A stretch of DNA of 13,629 bases from CAYILC01 sp964364145 (GTDB lineage: Bacteria > Patescibacteriota > Microgenomatia > UBA1400 > UBA12028), in NCBI GenBank assembly GCA_964364145.1, contig CAYILC010000022.1:1-13629 (forward strand). The letters run 5' to 3'. The position numbers were made by a program, and so were the translations under genes. Shown piece by piece: positions 1 through 5,568 of this stretch (the first letter of the stretch is position 1; each line of letters starts with the position of its first letter). The notes under the pieces are model-generated. The model worked only from the letters and a program-made list of their open reading frames with translations. It was not told the DNA's origin and made no database searches.

Positions 1-37
1 TTACAAAACAGCTGCTCTACCACTGAGCTAAGATGGC
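1..37 (-). tRNA. tRNA-Thr (anticodon UGU), partial, cut by the window edge
   Basis: Read on the minus strand from base 37, the sequence gives the 5' acceptor strand GCCATCT, a D-arm GCTC/GAGC around AGTGGTA, and the 5' anticodon strand GCTGT. The loop TTTGTAA follows, so the anticodon is TGT (UGU in RNA), which reads Thr. The 3' half (anticodon 3' strand, T-arm, acceptor 3' strand) lies beyond the window, so the full fold cannot be checked. A second Thr tRNA (GGU anticodon) lies at 3092-3163. Confidence 0.85.
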
Positions 38-88
38 TTATTTTACACCACGATCATTCAGCGCGCCAGAGGCGGAATGAACTTCTGT

Positions 89-117
89 ATTGTATCTGGA
101 AATCTATGTATTGACAA
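89..117 (-). promoter_or_regulatory. promoter of the tRNA-Thr(UGU) gene
   Basis: On the minus strand a -35 box TTGTCA (117-112) and a -10 box TACAAT (94-89) are separated by 17 bases. They point at the tRNA, whose 5' end is 52 bases beyond the -10. The -35 overlaps a plus-strand TTGACA at 111-116, so two divergent promoters share the same bases. Confidence 0.5.
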
Positions 118-139
118 ATACGAAAAATATCACTTATAT
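111..139 (+). promoter_or_regulatory. possible distal promoter of the ATP-grasp gene
   Basis: TTGACA (111-116) and TTATAT (134-139) are spaced 17 bases apart. Transcription from here would give an AT-rich leader of about 85 bases before the start at 233. The -10 is weaker than the -35, and a nearer -10 box at 221-226 competes as the real start. Confidence 0.35.
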
Positions 140-197
140 GTTCTATATTAGATTAAACACATTTTGAAAAAATAATTTCAAAATAAAAAAAGAATTG

Positions 198-226
198 TTC
201 AAAAAAATAACATTCAGAAATATAAA
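198..226 (+). promoter_or_regulatory. start-proximal (leaderless-type) promoter of the ATP-grasp gene
   Basis: The -10 box TATAAA (221-226) lies 6 bases before the TTG codon at 233, with a plausible -35 TTCAAA (198-203) at 17-base spacing. No Shine-Dalgarno sequence precedes the TTG. The geometry predicts transcription starting at or beside the start codon, as for five other genes in the window. Confidence 0.45.
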
Positions 227-232
227 CATTCC

Positions 233-1252
233 TTGAAACTTCAATCTGCCTATCAAGTCACCGTCATTTATAATCCTTCCGATTTTACGAATGATCCAAA
301 TATTGTCAAAGTTGACGATGGTATTCAAATAACGGCAACCGATGTTGCGGAGTCATTGCGTCAGCACGGCTATCAAACAGACACATACGCCGTTTCACCA
401 AAGAATCTCTACTATCTGAAGGATAAGAAAACTGATGCCTTTTTCAACCTTTGTGACGGCTTCGGCATGTATATGCGCGTTGTAAAGCAACTAGAAAAAC
501 ACGGAAAGATATTTACCGGTCCCGGTCCCGATGCAATGGCGCTCACCATCGATAAAATTGCCACAAAAAAAGTATTCGAGCGTATTGGTGTTCCAACTCC
601 AAAATGGCAGTTCGTAAAAAATGCACGCGAAAAGCTTTCTACACAATTAACACTCCCTCTCATTGTTAAACCGCCACTCGAAGATTGTAGTATTGGAATC
701 TCTCAACATTCGATTGCTGAAGATAAAAGCGCGTTGATCAGAATTGTCAAAGAAATATGTACTACATATAAACAAGGAGCACTCATTGAAGAATTCATTC
801 CGGGAAAAGAGATTCACTGCACGGTCGTAGGAAACGGTGAAGACGCGCAGGTACTCTCACTCGCGGAGCTTCGCATGCAAAATAGTGAGACCGAGGATAC
901 GTTTGTGTACGATTTTGAAGCAAAATGGGTGGAAACTTCTCCACGATGGCAACATACGTTTGTCTCCCCCGCTCCTACTTTGGATAAAGGTATAGCGGAA
1001 AAAATACAAGCTGACGCGAAACGCGCCTTTTTGGCTCTTGGTATGAAAGATTACGCGCGATTCGACATTCGATACAACACAAAAACCAAAAAATATTATT
1101 TCCTGGAAGTAAACGCGAATCCTTCGATCTATAATTCCTTGGACGAAGCCACAACCCGTTCTGCACACGCTAGTGGTCTTCCCTATCATCAATTTATACA
1201 CAACATTTTTGAAGCCTGCAAAACGCGATATAACGAGCCCGTGTTGACGTGA
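233..1252 (+). CDS. ATP-grasp ligase of the D-Ala-D-Ala ligase type
   Basis: This 339-residue protein resembles the D-alanine-D-alanine ligase branch of the ATP-grasp superfamily, which joins a carboxylate to an amine through an acyl-phosphate. What is visible: an N-terminal Rossmann-like half (about 8-95); an ATP-grasp entry at GPGPDAMALTIDK (96-108); PLIVKPP (142-148) with the nucleotide-binding Lys146; GALIEEF (182-188); and RFD...FLEVNANP, giving metal ligands Asp278, Glu292 and Asn294. The C-terminal GLPYHQFI segment is typical of Ddl-like proteins. The start is TTG, chosen because a TATAAA -10 box lies 6 bases upstream and the N-terminus fits the fold. It is not a clear Ddl: the substrate could be another amino acid or peptide. 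It stands alone, with a tRNA convergent behind it and the amidinotransferase-family enzyme less than 1 kb away. Confidence 0.75.
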   Translation: MKLQSAYQVTVIYNPSDFTNDPNIVKVDDGIQITATDVAESLRQHGYQTDTYAVSPKNLYYLKDKKTDAFFNLCDGFGMYMRVVKQLEKHGKIFTGPGPDAMALTIDKIATKKVFERIGVPTPKWQFVKNAREKLSTQLTLPLIVKPPLEDCSIGISQHSIAEDKSALIRIVKEICTTYKQGALIEEFIPGKEIHCTVVGNGEDAQVLSLAELRMQNSETEDTFVYDFEAKWVETSPRWQHTFVSPAPTLDKGIAEKIQADAKRAFLALGMKDYARFDIRYNTKTKKYYFLEVNANPSIYNSLDEATTRSAHASGLPYHQFIHNIFEACKTRYNEPVLT

Positions 1253-1285
1253 GGTTTGAAGAAATTTCTTTGCTTTCTTTTTCAG

Positions 1286-1367
1286 TGCCAGGTGAAGGGT
1301 TCGAACCTTCGTAGGCGTAGCCACTGGTTTTACAGACCAGCCTCGTTGACCACTTGAGTAACCTGGC
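1286..1367 (-). tRNA. tRNA-Tyr (anticodon GUA)
   Basis: On the minus strand from base 1367 the acceptor strands GCCAGGT and ACCTGGC pair fully. The anticodon stem CTGGT/ACCAG encloses the loop CTGTAAA, giving GTA (Tyr). A long variable arm (GGC TAC GCC) marks a class II tRNA, as expected for bacterial tRNA-Tyr. The T-arm is GAAGG-TTCGAAC-CCTTC and the discriminator is A. CCA is not encoded. The first 38 bases overlap the 3' end of the upstream reading frame, and that frame's stop codon lies in the anticodon loop. Confidence 0.93.
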
Positions 1368-1977
1368 AGACTAAACGGGTAAACAGCGCATGAATCTCAA
1401 ACAAAATAAGGTCATGTAGACGTTTATCTGCGTATCGAATATGAACCAGACCATGGGGCATTATACTATGTTTCCTGTGATTGTTCTCCTTGACGTAGGG
1501 CTTGGTAAACTGTGATTGTGGAATTCCAGTAAGTTTTGACCAATATGCGATATGTTCAGGTATTTGTTCGATTGAATGGCAATAAAGATAGACTCGCAAA
1601 CGCTTTGGGGTAATGCGATATATGACTCGGAGAAAGGCGCAAAACATCTGAATCATGTCAGAGTTAGCATTTGCAAGATCAACCACCTTTCCACGTTTTG
1701 CCCCTTCGGCCCAGTAGAGCATAAGTCCTGCGATCTTGAGCTGTTCATGTTTATGACTAAGGACGTGTATGGACGTAAAAGATTGAGGAGAACGTTGATA
1801 CGCTATATGCTTCGTCTGCTCAGCCGCTCTTCTGGGAATTTGATATCGCTGCATTGTATGCGCGATAGACCCTAAGGAAGTATTAAGATGAATCCCCACC
1901 TCTCTCATGCTTAGACCACTTTGATACAACTGCTGAAGCTGCTGTAATTTAGCCGAATTCCACGTGCGAACAAACAT
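1330..1977 (-). CDS. HTH plus LAGLIDADG-like protein running into tRNA-Tyr
   Basis: This 215-residue protein has an N-terminal helix-turn-helix (about 8-50: QLYQSGLSMREVGIHLNTSL, then an IPRR wing). A second domain is opened by IAGLMLYWAEGAKRG, which resembles a LAGLIDADG homing-endonuclease helix. It continues through RLRVYLYCHS and YWSKLTGIP to a conserved end around MPHGLVHIRY...LILFEIHAL. The last 12 or so residues (CQVTQVVNEAGL) are only the translation of the tRNA-Tyr 5' half, and the TAA stop is formed by the last two anticodon bases plus the next base. The natural stop thus seems to have been lost at the tRNA junction. No Shine-Dalgarno sequence precedes the ATG; a 16-base palindrome lies 7 bases upstream of it. 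A sequence-specific DNA-binding or nuclease role is inferred, not shown. Related coding sequence recurs at 2899-3091, also directly before a tRNA. Confidence 0.65.
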   Translation of the reverse strand: MFVRTWNSAKLQQLQQLYQSGLSMREVGIHLNTSLGSIAHTMQRYQIPRRAAEQTKHIAYQRSPQSFTSIHVLSHKHEQLKIAGLMLYWAEGAKRGKVVDLANANSDMIQMFCAFLRVIYRITPKRLRVYLYCHSIEQIPEHIAYWSKLTGIPQSQFTKPYVKENNHRKHSIMPHGLVHIRYADKRLHDLILFEIHALFTRLVCQVTQVVNEAGL

Positions 1978-1983
1978 ATGAAG

Positions 1984-1999
1984 ATATGCTGCAGCATAT
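1984..1999. promoter_or_regulatory. 16-base perfect palindrome, possible operator
   Basis: ATATGCTGCAGCATAT is a perfect palindrome ending 7 bases before the ATG (1977) of the minus-strand HTH protein and about 60 bases before the divergent deiminase gene. Position and symmetry suit a dimeric HTH operator, perhaps autoregulatory. There is no direct evidence of binding. Confidence 0.3.
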
Positions 2000-2047
2000 A
2001 CCTTTTACCATGAAATTCAATCTCAAATTCTTTCTGCATCTTTGTGC

Positions 2048-2053
2048 TAAAAT
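2048..2053 (+). promoter_or_regulatory. extended -10 promoter of the deiminase-family gene
   Basis: TGC-TAAAAT forms an extended -10 (TGn then the hexamer at 2048-2053). The ATG follows after 8 bases (2062), and no Shine-Dalgarno sequence fits between them. There is no good -35 box, which is tolerated when TGn is present. A leaderless or near-leaderless mRNA is predicted. Confidence 0.45.
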
Positions 2054-2061
2054 CGTTATCT

Positions 2062-2898
2062 ATGAAACTCCATATTACCGACGAGTTTTCCCCTCTTCAG
2101 GATGTGATTGTGTGTTGGGGAGACTCTGTTCCAGACTACAAAATATACGCTCCCAATGAACCAGAGTTTACAAAATATCATAAGCGTTCGTGGGATAAGC
2201 ATCTGTTCCTAAAACAGCAAGAGCAGTTTTTCAAAAAGCTCAGTTCTTTTGACGTGCGGTTACACTTTCTTAAAACCGAGCCCGATCTCCCCCATCAAAT
2301 GTACACGCGCGACACCGGATTTGTAATCAATGATCATTTGTACTACAGCAAAAAACGAGAGTTCTCCGATCGCGATGGAGAAATCCATCTGCTTCAGAAC
2401 CTTCTTACCTCGTTGAAAATCACCGATCTTAGAGAAATTACGAGTGGCAGCATTGAAGGCGGTGATGTGATCGTGGATCCGCAAACCACGTATATCGGAA
2501 ACGGCAGTAGGACGAGCAAGATTGCTATCCACGAATTAATAAGTCAAGAAAACTGCACCCATCTTTTCCTTGGCAGTAACGTGATGCATCTTGATACGCG
2601 ACTTACCTTGCTACCGCGAAATACTGCCTTAATTATTCCAGAAGCGTTTCAAAAAACAGATCTTGAAATGCTGAAGAAACGATACACACTGATCCCCGTT
2701 TTACAACAAGAAGCGATCGATCTTGGAACTAATGTGCTTGTTGTCAATCCGGAAACGGTCTTTTCACCAACACATAACGTGCGCATTAATAAGGAATTAA
2801 TACAAGCTGGATTCCGCGTAGAAACAATCGATTACACCGAGCCAATTAATTTTGGTGGCTCGTTTCGGTGTACCACGCTTCCGCTAAGAAGGGGTTGA
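2062..2898 (+). CDS. amidinotransferase / dimethylarginine dimethylaminohydrolase-like enzyme
   Basis: This 278-residue protein belongs to the guanidino-group-modifying superfamily (arginine deiminase, DDAH, amidinotransferase), which attacks a guanidine carbon through a cysteine. Visible signatures: MYTRDTGFV (80-88, with Asp84), GSIEGGDV (129-136), GSNVMHLDTRLTLLP (171-185, with His177) and GGSFRCTTLPLRR at the end (265-277, with Cys270). The Glu/Asp, His and Cys catalytic residues are all present, so the enzyme should be active. Substrate (arginine, methylarginine, agmatine-like) cannot be told from sequence. The start is ATG at 2062, behind an extended -10 box and without a Shine-Dalgarno sequence. 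Its TGA stop is followed in the same frame by a fragment of the HTH/LAGLIDADG-like family, a likely deletion or insertion junction. Confidence 0.8.
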   Translation: MKLHITDEFSPLQDVIVCWGDSVPDYKIYAPNEPEFTKYHKRSWDKHLFLKQQEQFFKKLSSFDVRLHFLKTEPDLPHQMYTRDTGFVINDHLYYSKKREFSDRDGEIHLLQNLLTSLKITDLREITSGSIEGGDVIVDPQTTYIGNGSRTSKIAIHELISQENCTHLFLGSNVMHLDTRLTLLPRNTALIIPEAFQKTDLEMLKKRYTLIPVLQQEAIDLGTNVLVVNPETVFSPTHNVRINKELIQAGFRVETIDYTEPINFGGSFRCTTLPLRRG

Positions 2899-3135
2899 AG
2901 TATAGAAACCGTCCGACAGTATTGGTCAAAACAACTAGAGATTTCTGTGGAAAAATTTGGTAAAATCGTCCAGATTCCACCACAGGGAAAAGGAACATAT
3001 CGAAACAAATCTGCGTATGGTGTCTGTAGTCTTTCTGTTGGAAACATTAAACTGAAACGATGGATCCTTCAAGAACTTCATTCTATTGCAAGCCTGGGTA
3101 GTTTAGTGGTAAAACAAACCCTTGGTAAGGGTTAG
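2899..3135 (+). pseudogene. 3' remnant of an HTH/LAGLIDADG-like gene fused to tRNA-Thr
   Basis: Directly after the deiminase TGA, the same frame reads SIETVRQYWSKQLEISVEKF, then IPPQGKGTYRNKSAYGVCSL, then VGNIKLKRWILQELHSI. This parallels the C-terminal part of the protein encoded at 1330-1977 (SIEQIPEHIAYWSKLTGIP ... HGLVHIRY ... LILFEIHAL). There is no start codon or N-terminal domain, so it is a remnant. The family-like part ends at about 3087; the frame then continues through the 5' half of tRNA-Thr (3092 onward) to a TAG at 3133-3135. As at tRNA-Tyr, the family's own stop codon is missing at the tRNA boundary. Assignment rests on my pairwise reading of two divergent sequences. Confidence 0.55.
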
Positions 3136-3163
3136 ACCGCGAGTCCGATTCTCGCTCCAGGCT
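3092..3163 (+). tRNA. tRNA-Thr (anticodon GGU)
   Basis: The acceptor strands GCCTGGG and TCCAGGC pair with one G-U. The D-arm is GTTT/AAAC. The anticodon stem AACCC/GGGTT holds the loop TTGGTAA, giving GGT (Thr). The T-arm is GCGAG-TCCGATT-CTCGC. The discriminator is T and no CCA is encoded. The gene begins 4-5 bases after the end of the upstream endonuclease-like remnant. Confidence 0.93.
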
Positions 3164-3186
3164 CAACAAAACTTTTCGAATTTTTC

Positions 3187-3214
3187 TTGACAAATAACTC
3201 CCAAAGCGTACAAT
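3187..3214 (+). promoter_or_regulatory. strong sigma70-type promoter of the amber-interrupted gene
   Basis: A perfect -35 TTGACA (3187-3192) and a -10 TACAAT (3209-3214) are 16 bases apart. The start codon at 3245 follows 30 bases later with a GAGGAG ribosome binding site at 3235-3240. The intact signals suggest the gene was recently or is still expressed despite its internal stop. Confidence 0.65.
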
Positions 3215-3244
3215 CCTCACAAACATTACTCACCGAGGAGATTT

Positions 3245-3649
3245 ATGAAAAGAGAAACATATCTTCATCCAAATTACGAAACACGACAGACACTACTTCG
3301 TAGGATGTATGACCATGCTGCTAATATAGATTTCAACTAGAACAATTGGGTAAACCTCGAAGTAACGGAACAAAATCGGTTGGCAGATGAAATGGCTAGA
3401 TACGTTCTTATTCAAATTCAGTCTATACATACACTCGAGACAAAAGTCACAAACCTGGAAATTCAAGGCTTGGTCGCTTATCTCAATTCTCATCACGGAC
3501 AATTGGATTATAAATTTCTTGATGAAGTGTATCGAGTTTACAACCAGGCAATAAAAAGAGAAATTGTTGAAGCCTCAAGGATTCCACGCCTCACATCTTT
3601 TCTTTGGGATGCATCTGTTTTTGTGATAAACGCCAAGGACCAAGTTTAG
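3245..3649 (+). pseudogene. small gene of unknown function with an in-frame amber codon
   Basis: ATG at 3245, behind a good promoter and GAGGAG, opens a frame that stops at TAG (3338-3340) after 31 residues. The same frame then continues without break to the TAG at 3647-3649, giving 134 codons in all including the amber. The first part begins MKRETYLHPNYETRQTLLRR; the second contains LADEMARYVLIQIQSIHTLE and LDYKFLDEVYRVYNQAIKRE, mostly helical in appearance. I do not recognise a family. Options are a single nonsense mutation, a sequencing error, amber readthrough, or two separate short proteins with the second starting near 3380-3389. TAG ends rplK and rplA normally here, so general recoding is unlikely. 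Confidence 0.5.
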
Positions 3650-3967
3650 GATGAATACTCCTAAAAAGTGCTTCTAATTTAAAGAATTGCTTGTTACATA
3701 GAATTTTATTCACCCCACCGAAAAGCCCCGAACCGAAAAGCAGTGTTATAGAGGTTGTTTCCCCGGAAAACCAGGGTGGTATGGGTGCAGACTACTCCAC
3801 GGAGCAATCTGACTTCCCGAACCGTACAAGTTAAACTTGTAGAGGAAAAAGCTCCTCATTGTGCTTTGTCGTTTCAGGGCCGTGTTCACTATCTCAAACA
3901 AAGCAACACTATTCAATGACAAGTTTACGAGAATTGTTCTACACTAAAGCGTATCGGTCTATATCTT

Positions 3968-3987
3968 TAGACTTGTAGCGAAATAAG
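3968..3987 (+). repeat. dispersed 20-base repeat, copy 1
   Basis: TAGACTTGTAGCGAAATAAG is identical to 9969-9988; the flanks differ on both sides. A chance 20-base identity in a window this size is very unlikely. Both copies lie in gene-free sequence behind a gene's 3' end. Confidence 0.7.
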
Positions 3988-4002
3988 CATGTTTCACTCA
4001 CT

Positions 4003-4070
4003 CGTTCTTTTGCGTATTTTTTATGTTCTTTTCTTACTCAAGTAGCTACGGCTACTATCGCAAGAAAACG
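4003..4070. repeat. nested imperfect palindrome
   Basis: CGTTCTTTTGCG (4003-4014) pairs with CGCAAGAAAACG (4059-4070) at 11 of 12 positions, counting one G-T. It encloses a hairpin GTAGC-TACG-GCTAC (4042-4055). Weaker complementarity (ACTCA with TGAGT) may extend the arms outward to about 3995-4085. The architecture resembles the larger nested palindrome at 10847-11012, which also has a GTAGC/GCTAC centre. It lies behind the 3' end of galU. Confidence 0.5.
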
Positions 4071-4216
4071 CCTTAAAAATGAGTTAAGTAAAGTTTCGTG
4101 TTGGTTTTCCCCTCTGTTTTTCTGAAAGAAACGTTGCTACCAATACTTGTTTTTTCTTGATTGATAATCCACGATGACGATGGAGTAGTTCAGCAATACA
4201 CAAAAAATTCGAAAAA

Positions 4217-5107
4217 TTACCCGCGATGATATTGTTTGATCCACTCCAAAATTTTTGGACCATATTTCTCTTTTTCCAATACGAACTTCAAATGGGCAAT
4301 AAAATAATTTTCTGGATCACCGGTGGTCATCCACTCGCCTTTCGTATGTTCAACCAACACTGTTTTTTCTTTCGCTAGTTGGGTGATTGCATCCACCGTC
4401 CAAAGTTCGCCATCCTTGCCAGCACTTTGCGGAGTTAAATATGCGAATACTGACGGTTTAAGAAGATATCGGCCATACGAAGCCAAGCGTGATGGCGCAG
4501 ACCCCTTCTCCGGCTTTTCAATAATGTTATCGAGTTGATTTGTCGTGCCTGCTTTAAAACTAATAATTCCGTATTTGTCCACAACATCTTCAGAAACTTC
4601 CTGGGCCATGATGATACCCTCAACCTCCGGATGTTGCTCATACAAATCCACCATAACTTTTGCATCCCCTACCTCACCAAACACCATGTCATCACTATAG
4701 AGGACTAAAAACGCCTCCTCGGACTCAACGAACGCGCGAGCCGAGGCAACCGGTGAACCATTTCCATACGGCAGACTTGCATCTTGAATAAGTACCGTGA
4801 TTTTAGGAAAGTTTAGGACATGCTGAACGGCCTCGTAGCGATCCTCTCTCCCTTGAGCAACCAACTGTTTGCGAATGCGATTGACATTATTATTAAAGTA
4901 GTCCTCATAAATGGGCTTACCTTCCGGAGTTGCAACAATCACAATCTCCTCGATACCGGCTTGCTGACACTCCTCAACCATGAACTGTATGATTGGCCGA
5001 TTTCCAAATGGCAACATTGCTTTAGGGATCGTTTTGGTGATGGGAAGATAGCGGCTTGCGGATCCTGCGTCGGTAATAATGGCTTTTTTTATACGCTTGT
5101 TGGACAT
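4217..5107 (-). CDS. galU: UTP-glucose-1-phosphate uridylyltransferase-like nucleotidyltransferase
   Basis: This 296-residue protein matches the GalU family, which makes UDP-glucose from UTP and glucose-1-phosphate for surface polysaccharides. Visible: RYLPITKTIPKAMLP (19-33), RPIIQFMVEECQQAGI, EEIVIVATP, the YSDDMVFG metal/nucleotide site, IIEKPEKG, a GRYLL-type sugar-binding segment, GELWTVDAI and KGEWMTTGDPENYFIAH near the end. The usual glycine-rich start P-A-A-G-x-G-T-R reads T-D-A-G-S-A-S-R here (12-19), so activity or specificity may differ. Start ATG at 5107 is chosen over 5119 because GGAG lies 6 bases upstream of it. A TTGACA promoter precedes it, and the leader has a REP-like hairpin. 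WecG- and MreB-like genes further on fit an envelope theme, though they are not in one operon. Confidence 0.75.
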   Translation of the reverse strand: MSNKRIKKAIITDAGSASRYLPITKTIPKAMLPFGNRPIIQFMVEECQQAGIEEIVIVATPEGKPIYEDYFNNNVNRIRKQLVAQGREDRYEAVQHVLNFPKITVLIQDASLPYGNGSPVASARAFVESEEAFLVLYSDDMVFGEVGDAKVMVDLYEQHPEVEGIIMAQEVSEDVVDKYGIISFKAGTTNQLDNIIEKPEKGSAPSRLASYGRYLLKPSVFAYLTPQSAGKDGELWTVDAITQLAKEKTVLVEHTKGEWMTTGDPENYFIAHLKFVLEKEKYGPKILEWIKQYHRG

Positions 5108-5131
5108 GCATATCTCCATTAGACAAGAGAG

Positions 5132-5154
5132 AACGGGAAGCTGTAGCTGCCCGT
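5132..5154 (-). repeat. hairpin in the galU leader, weakly REP-like
   Basis: The outer arms ACGGG/CCCGT enclose AGC/GCT after one mismatch, with loop TGTA. The left arm AACGGGAAG equals the REP arm seen elsewhere, but the loop differs from the other copies. It would lie in the galU 5' leader, where it could affect expression. It may be a diverged REP or an unrelated hairpin. Confidence 0.35.
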
Positions 5155-5166
5155 CCTGATGCGTAT

Positions 5167-5196
5167 ATGGTAATACGGCAGACTGGGGGGTGTCAA
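5167..5196 (-). promoter_or_regulatory. galU promoter
   Basis: On the minus strand, TTGACA (5196-5191) and TACCAT (5172-5167) are 18 bases apart. Transcription would begin near 5160, about 50 bases before the ATG at 5107, which has a GGAG site. The secE promoter lies divergently 43 bases further on. Confidence 0.5.
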
Positions 5197-5238
5197 ACGA
5201 GAAAGTGTTTGGCTACACGCCCGCGATACACGCCTGCC

Positions 5239-5267
5239 TTGCGTCAAGGCGTATTGCCTGCTACAAT
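5239..5267 (+). promoter_or_regulatory. upstream promoter of the secE-nusG-rplKA operon
   Basis: TTGCGT (5239-5244) and TACAAT (5262-5267) lie 17 bases apart, giving a start near 5274 and a leader of about 24 bases without a Shine-Dalgarno sequence before the GTG at 5298. A second -10 lies downstream. Confidence 0.5.
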
Positions 5268-5284
5268 TCCCTTTCTTGTTCTGG

Positions 5285-5290
5285 TACAAT
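5285..5290 (+). promoter_or_regulatory. start-proximal extended -10 of secE
   Basis: TGG-TACAAT (hexamer 5285-5290) lies 7 bases before the GTG start of secE. Transcription starting about 7 bases after the -10 would make the GTG the first codon, that is a leaderless message. Confidence 0.45.
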
Positions 5291-5297
5291 CGCGACT

Positions 5298-5480
5298 GTG
5301 AATCCACTATCATTCATCAGTCAAGTCCGTGAAGAGTTAGCCAAGGTCTCTTGGCCAAACAGAAAAGATACGCTGAACATGACGCTCGTCGTCATCGCGG
5401 TGAGTCTGGGAGTAGGATTGTACGTTGGAGGGTTGGACGCCGCGTTCACTTCCCTCTTCGACTTTATTATTCGTCGGTGA
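5298..5480 (+). CDS. secE: preprotein translocase subunit SecE
   Basis: This 60-residue SecE is the clamp subunit of the SecYEG channel in the inner membrane. It has the conserved amphipathic motif FISQVREELAKVSWPNRKDT (residues 6-25), then one membrane span (about 29-50: LVVIAVSLGVGLYVGGLDAA) and a short basic end (FIIRR). The size is that of the short, single-span bacterial SecE. The start is GTG at 5298: the motif begins right after it, an extended -10 lies 7 bases upstream, and upstream in-frame sequence does not look coded. It leads the canonical secE-nusG-rplK-rplA order, with nusG starting 88 bases later. Confidence 0.88.
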   Translation: MNPLSFISQVREELAKVSWPNRKDTLNMTLVVIAVSLGVGLYVGGLDAAFTSLFDFIIRR

Positions 5481-5568
5481 GAACTGATGAAAAAAAGAAA
5501 CAGGCAAACTCGGTAGAATGCGGCAAACAAACGCAAGGCAGAAATGCCAAGCACATACAAAGGAATCT

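Larger units (their letters stand above)
3650..4216. other. gene-free region with a possible structured RNA and a long imperfect palindrome
   Basis: No credible gene lies in these 567 bases. The first 300 or so are locally GC-rich and contain closely packed complementary arms. They include a 10-base direct repeat ACCGAAAAGC (3717-3726 and 3732-3741); CAGA...TCTG around CTC-CACG-GAG (near 3788-3811); ACAAGT-TAA-ACTTGT (near 3826-3840); GAGGA...TCCTC (about 3842-3857); and TGCTTTGT pairing with ACAAAGCA (about 3862-3905). This looks like one or more folded RNAs, but it matches none of tmRNA, RNase P RNA, SRP RNA or 6S RNA as I know them. The second part holds a 20-base dispersed repeat and a hairpin array at 4003-4070. 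The strand of any RNA is not determined. Confidence 0.35.

Noticed and set aside
857..1324. Antisense frame of 155 residues opposite the ATP-grasp gene
   Set aside because: It lies opposite a gene with clear conserved motifs, has no recognisable domain and extends into tRNA-Tyr; it is a shadow frame.
3245..3649. Genetic code change (TAG or TGA as sense)
   Set aside because: TAG ends rplK and rplA, and TGA ends secE, the deiminase, the RAYT and mreB at the expected positions, so both work as normal stops.
3770..3815. Resemblance to RNase P RNA (AGGGTG...CTCC-AC-GGAGCAA)
   Set aside because: The invariant GAGGAAAGTCC and ACAGAA core segments are absent on both sides, so the match is probably chance.
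3808..3845. Resemblance to 5S rRNA (CCGAAC...AGTTAA)
   Set aside because: Only the short loop motifs match. The flanking helices and the GCGCCGATGGTA-type segment are missing.
3820..3860. GAACCGTAC similar to a group II intron domain V end
   Set aside because: The pairing partner and the AGC/GAAA features of domain V are absent, and no reverse transcriptase gene is in the window.
5518..5568. Upstream ATG extending NusG by 17 residues
   Set aside because: The ATG at 5569 has a good AAAGGA site and the extra residues look uncoded.
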